32,005 nt of DNA from assembly GCA_013289515.1 (NCBI GenBank), contig JABCZU010000009.1:21683-53687 (forward strand), given 5' to 3'. Both the position numbers and the translations under genes were made by a program. The stretch's first letter is position 1, and every line of letters begins with the position of its first letter. The DNA comes from Candidatus Babelota bacterium (GTDB lineage: Bacteria > Babelota > Babeliae > Babelales > RVW-14). Of the stretch, positions 29,653-32,005 are shown in pieces. The notes beneath the pieces are model-generated. The model was not told the origin of the DNA. It saw only the letters and a program-made list of their open reading frames with translations, and did no database searches.

Positions 29653-30861
29653 TTACCTATCGCGCTTTATATCGGTGAAATCTATACGTCGTGCCGGTTT
29701 AACAACATAGTCTATGAAACTCTGCATCGTACCATATTTTTCGATTTCTAGCACAATTTTTTTATTTTTTAGGTCTCCAAGGTGCCCAATGGCAAGCTTT
29801 TGTTCAGGCAGAAGGAGTTCGTAGGTGACGTCTTTGGCCAGGTTGACCTGATGTTCATCAAAGACGCCTAAAAAGCCATAAATATTAGCGCTATCGCGCT
29901 TAGTCATGAGCGGCCCAATGTCGACCATGCCGGTTTGGCCCGGTTCTAGTCTGATGACTGGCGTCTTTTCAAAGTGCCAGGTTGTCATATCATCCTTCTT
30001 TTCATCAGCGGCAACCCAGCTTCCCTTGGCTCGTTTATCATAGACAAAGCAGCTGACCAGAACCGGTTTGCCGGTTTTGTTTTCTACCGCAAAGGTAAGG
30101 TCAGGAACTTTGTTAACCTCACTACCATTCTTATCAACAAAGTCATACTCATAAAAATTGCCCTTAAAGCCGTACTGTTCAACTTGGATAGTTACCTTCT
30201 TACCCTGAAGCTTAATCAGCTGGTCAAGGTCAAGCTTATGCTTATCTGCAAGGAGCTCTAACGTTGCCTCTTCGGCTGCCTGCTTGGAGTCCATAACGGC
30301 CAGATAGCCAAAGACATCGTCACGGTCCTGGGAGTCGGGCACATTGCCAATAGCCACGGTGACTGTTTTGCCAGGCTGCAGCGTATAAATTGGTGATTTG
30401 CTCCAGTGCCAGTGGCTAAGGGGCACGCGGCGTAGGTAGGCAAAGCTGGTTATATAGAGTGTCTTGCCGGTCTGATTTTCAACATCAAAGTCCAACTCTT
30501 TACCCTTTTTGACCGTTTCTTCCTGATCGGGGCTGGCTTCCTGTGGTTTCTCGGCCGTTGGTACTTGGTCGTTGGTGCCAAAGAGTGCCTGCCTGGTTGA
30601 TGCAAGGGGGGGTTGCTCTGATTGGGGGGGCTTAGGCGGTTGCTTGCCATGCCTGGATGCCGCCGCCTGCTCAGCCGCCTGCCCTGCCGTAGTGCCACGA
30701 AGGCTGGTAATATCATGAAGGCTAGCCTGTTCATTGAATAGCGGCATGGTTGGTATAGATGATGATTGCTCAGGCTGTGCAGATGATCGTAGCGATTGAC
30801 TGTCGCATACAGCTAGTAACGGCGTTATTAGCATTATAGAAATAAGATAACGATTGTTCAT
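29653..30861 (-). CDS. Secreted protein with two tandem beta-rich repeats
   Basis: This 402-residue protein has a hydrophobic signal (ISIMLITPLLAVCDS); LAVC is only a poor lipobox, so lipidation is uncertain. Residues 25-120 are a low-complexity Pro/Gln/Ala-rich linker (AAEQAAASRHGKQPPKPPQ). Two related modules of about 130 residues follow. The first begins DFDVENQTGKTLYITSFAYLRR and the second FAVENKTGKPVLVSCFVYDKR. Both contain W(H)...KSP/KTPVI.LEPG.T..V.IG, DVFGYLAV/NIYGFLGVFD, ELL and KKVTIQVE/KKIVLEIEKYG. The pattern indicates a duplicated beta-sandwich domain. No family is recognised. It is the first gene of the rsmH operon (9-base gap) and starts behind AAAGGAGAGCGCT. Confidence 0.8.
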   Translation of the reverse strand: MNNRYLISIMLITPLLAVCDSQSLRSSAQPEQSSSIPTMPLFNEQASLHDITSLRGTTAGQAAEQAAASRHGKQPPKPPQSEQPPLASTRQALFGTNDQVPTAEKPQEASPDQEETVKKGKELDFDVENQTGKTLYITSFAYLRRVPLSHWHWSKSPIYTLQPGKTVTVAIGNVPDSQDRDDVFGYLAVMDSKQAAEEATLELLADKHKLDLDQLIKLQGKKVTIQVEQYGFKGNFYEYDFVDKNGSEVNKVPDLTFAVENKTGKPVLVSCFVYDKRAKGSWVAADEKKDDMTTWHFEKTPVIRLEPGQTGMVDIGPLMTKRDSANIYGFLGVFDEHQVNLAKDVTYELLLPEQKLAIGHLGDLKNKKIVLEIEKYGTMQSFIDYVVKPARRIDFTDIKRDR

Positions 30862-30943
30862 AGCGCTCTCCTTTAGTTATTATTAACTAATAGTATCAAG
30901 ATCGCAGGGGGAATCTAAAGTCTTTGGCGATATTGCCTCAATA

Positions 30944-30957
30944 GTTGCTATAGCAAC
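30944..30957. promoter_or_regulatory. Perfect 14-bp palindrome in the divergent spacer
   Basis: GTTGCTA is followed at once by its reverse complement TAGCAAC in the 277-base spacer between two divergent secreted-protein genes. It is a candidate operator. The spacer also holds a short GTGTGTTGTTGTGTGTTG stretch near 30963. No other gene is visible there. Confidence 0.4.
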
Positions 30958-31138
30958 AAATTTGTGTGTTGTTGTGTGTTGCAGAAAATCAACAATAACG
31001 TATGCGTATTATTATGCATTGCTGTATCATTATCCCTTGCATTTGTATTTTTTTTTGATATCTTTAGCGAGCCTTGATGATAGGGTTATTACTAAGGTAG
31101 TGTGTGTATCAATTACGTAACAGTGTAAGGAGTTTTTT

Positions 31139-32005
31139 ATGATGTATAATAATGGTGCCAGAAAAATAATGATCGCTTCATTGTGCGCAATAAGTGTCGG
31201 AGGTGTAGCGCAAGCGGCGCAGGCTCAGGCTGCAGCAGAATCATTCTCTGCTATGGCCCGTGCGAGATACGAACAGGAGCTACGTGTTGCTCAACCGCTT
31301 GATCAGATTGTTGATGCCTTTGCACAAGCACCGTTTAATGCTCAAAATGGACAGGGCGGACAAGAACAATCAGGACTTTCTTATTGGTTTAATAAAGCTA
31401 AAGCGTTGACTATGTGGGGATCTAACGTCGCTCAACTTAATCCAAAAATTACGGCTCTAACACAAGAATTACTCTATGTGCAGACTCAGCTACAAAATGT
31501 CATCATGGAACAACAGGGCCAAGGCCTGGATGAGGCTAGAGCCATGCAATTAAGGGGTCATCATAATAGTATCAGAGGCAGAATAGATCAGCTTCTAAAG
31601 CAGGTTATCCAATTGCTAAAAGAAGAGAAAAAGAATTCAAGCTTCTTTGTTAAGGCATTGGGTGGTGTTAATGTGCTATTTACTTTAGCGCAAAACTCAG
31701 CTCATTATGTATTACCAGAAACGATGCAAGCAACAATACATGAGTATGCAATGAAGCTTGCCTTTATGACTGCTTCGGTTAGAGCACGAGAACTGGGTTC
31801 ACTTAAGGATCTTTCTGAGATGGTAGTTCAACAGTGCAATAATTTAGTTGCCTTAGTTCGTATAAATGAGAATAACCTTCCTCCGTACATGGCGCGTGAT
31901 ATACGGTTAGCTGTGACCGATCTTAAGGGCTTAATAGCAATGCACCAGGCATTATTTGATGCAGCACAAGATAATGCAACCAAAGCTTCTATGAGGATTC
32001 TGCTT
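31139..32005 (+). CDS. Secreted helical protein, cut by the window edge
   Basis: The frame is open for all 289 codons from ATG 31139 to the end of the window. A clear ribosome binding site, AAGGAG, lies 8 bases before it. A signal peptide runs from residue 9 to about 31 (KIMIASLCAISVGGVAQAAQAQA), with cleavage after AQA. The mature part is helical and rich in Gln and Ala, with long amphipathic stretches (LTALTQELLYVQTQLQNVIMEQQGQGLDEARAMQLRGHHNSIRGRIDQLLKQVIQLLKEEKK), suggesting coiled coils. Another hydrophobic stretch (ALGGVNVLFTLAQNSAHYVL) may be weakly membrane-associated. No family is recognised. The C-terminus is outside the window. Confidence 0.8.
   Translation, partial: MMYNNGARKIMIASLCAISVGGVAQAAQAQAAAESFSAMARARYEQELRVAQPLDQIVDAFAQAPFNAQNGQGGQEQSGLSYWFNKAKALTMWGSNVAQLNPKITALTQELLYVQTQLQNVIMEQQGQGLDEARAMQLRGHHNSIRGRIDQLLKQVIQLLKEEKKNSSFFVKALGGVNVLFTLAQNSAHYVLPETMQATIHEYAMKLAFMTASVRARELGSLKDLSEMVVQQCNNLVALVRINENNLPPYMARDIRLAVTDLKGLIAMHQALFDAAQDNATKASMRILL

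Overview
The window looks like a stretch of the chromosome of a small-genome, host-associated Gram-negative-type bacterium. The best guess is Candidatus Dependentiae (TM6/Babeliae). That is an inference from style, with no marker gene behind it: many short secreted proteins of unknown function, Sel1 and ankyrin repeat proteins, signal peptides ending near Met-His or Ala-Met, and enzymes that are normally cytosolic but carry hydrophobic N-termini. The right end (about 28.2-32.0 kb) is core chromosome: a secreted two-repeat protein, rsmH, spoVG and tRNA-Gln(TTG), all on the minus strand, followed by a plus-strand secreted protein cut by the window edge. Everything to the left reads as accessory DNA, bounded on the right by a large serine recombinase whose reading frame runs into the antisense strand of the tRNA-Gln gene.

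Layout. 0-1.6 kb: a GIY-YIG protein, a gene-free patch of REP-like palindromic repeats, and a membrane-anchored HAD phosphatase. 1.7-8.1 kb: a plus-strand phage/plasmid-like replication module containing an unknown 409-aa protein, small proteins, a DUF5906/SF3-type helicase, a candidate iteron origin, a CHC2-zinc-finger/Toprim primase, an HGGxSTG-type protein and a possible small-terminase-like protein. No large terminase, capsid or tail gene follows. 8.2-10.6 kb: a secreted unknown protein, a Sel1-repeat protein, and a wHTH regulator with a membrane protein. 10.8-12.5 kb: Nudix hydrolase, MepB-family protein and an AAC(6')-like GNAT acetyltransferase. 12.5-14.6 kb: ankyrin protein and an ABC-2 transporter pair. 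15.0-18.6 kb: small secreted coiled-coil protein, ABC-F ATPase, and a AAA-type ATPase with a signal peptide.

The most exciting system is at 18.6-23.0 kb, a complete lasso peptide biosynthetic operon. Two tiny tandem precursor genes, missed by ordinary ORF length cut-offs, are followed by an ABC exporter (D), a fused RRE-transglutaminase-like leader peptidase (B1-B2) and an asparagine-synthetase-like lasso cyclase (C). Both precursors carry a leader of the proteobacterial LGKAS..T.G type and a 15-residue core with Gly1 and Glu8, which predicts an 8-residue macrolactam ring. B should bind the leader and cleave it, C should adenylate Glu8 and close the ring on Gly1, and D should export the product.

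23.0-26.3 kb is a minus-strand operon: EVE-domain protein, MarR regulator, dCTP deaminase, PAF-acetylhydrolase-like secreted esterase and a second AAC(6')-like GNAT. It has a strong promoter with a 22-bp perfect palindrome between its -35 and -10 boxes. Two places (after Nudix and after dCTP deaminase) show the 3' end of a gene duplicated one gene further on, each time just before a GNAT gene, suggesting cassette-like gene insertion or recombination between gene tails.
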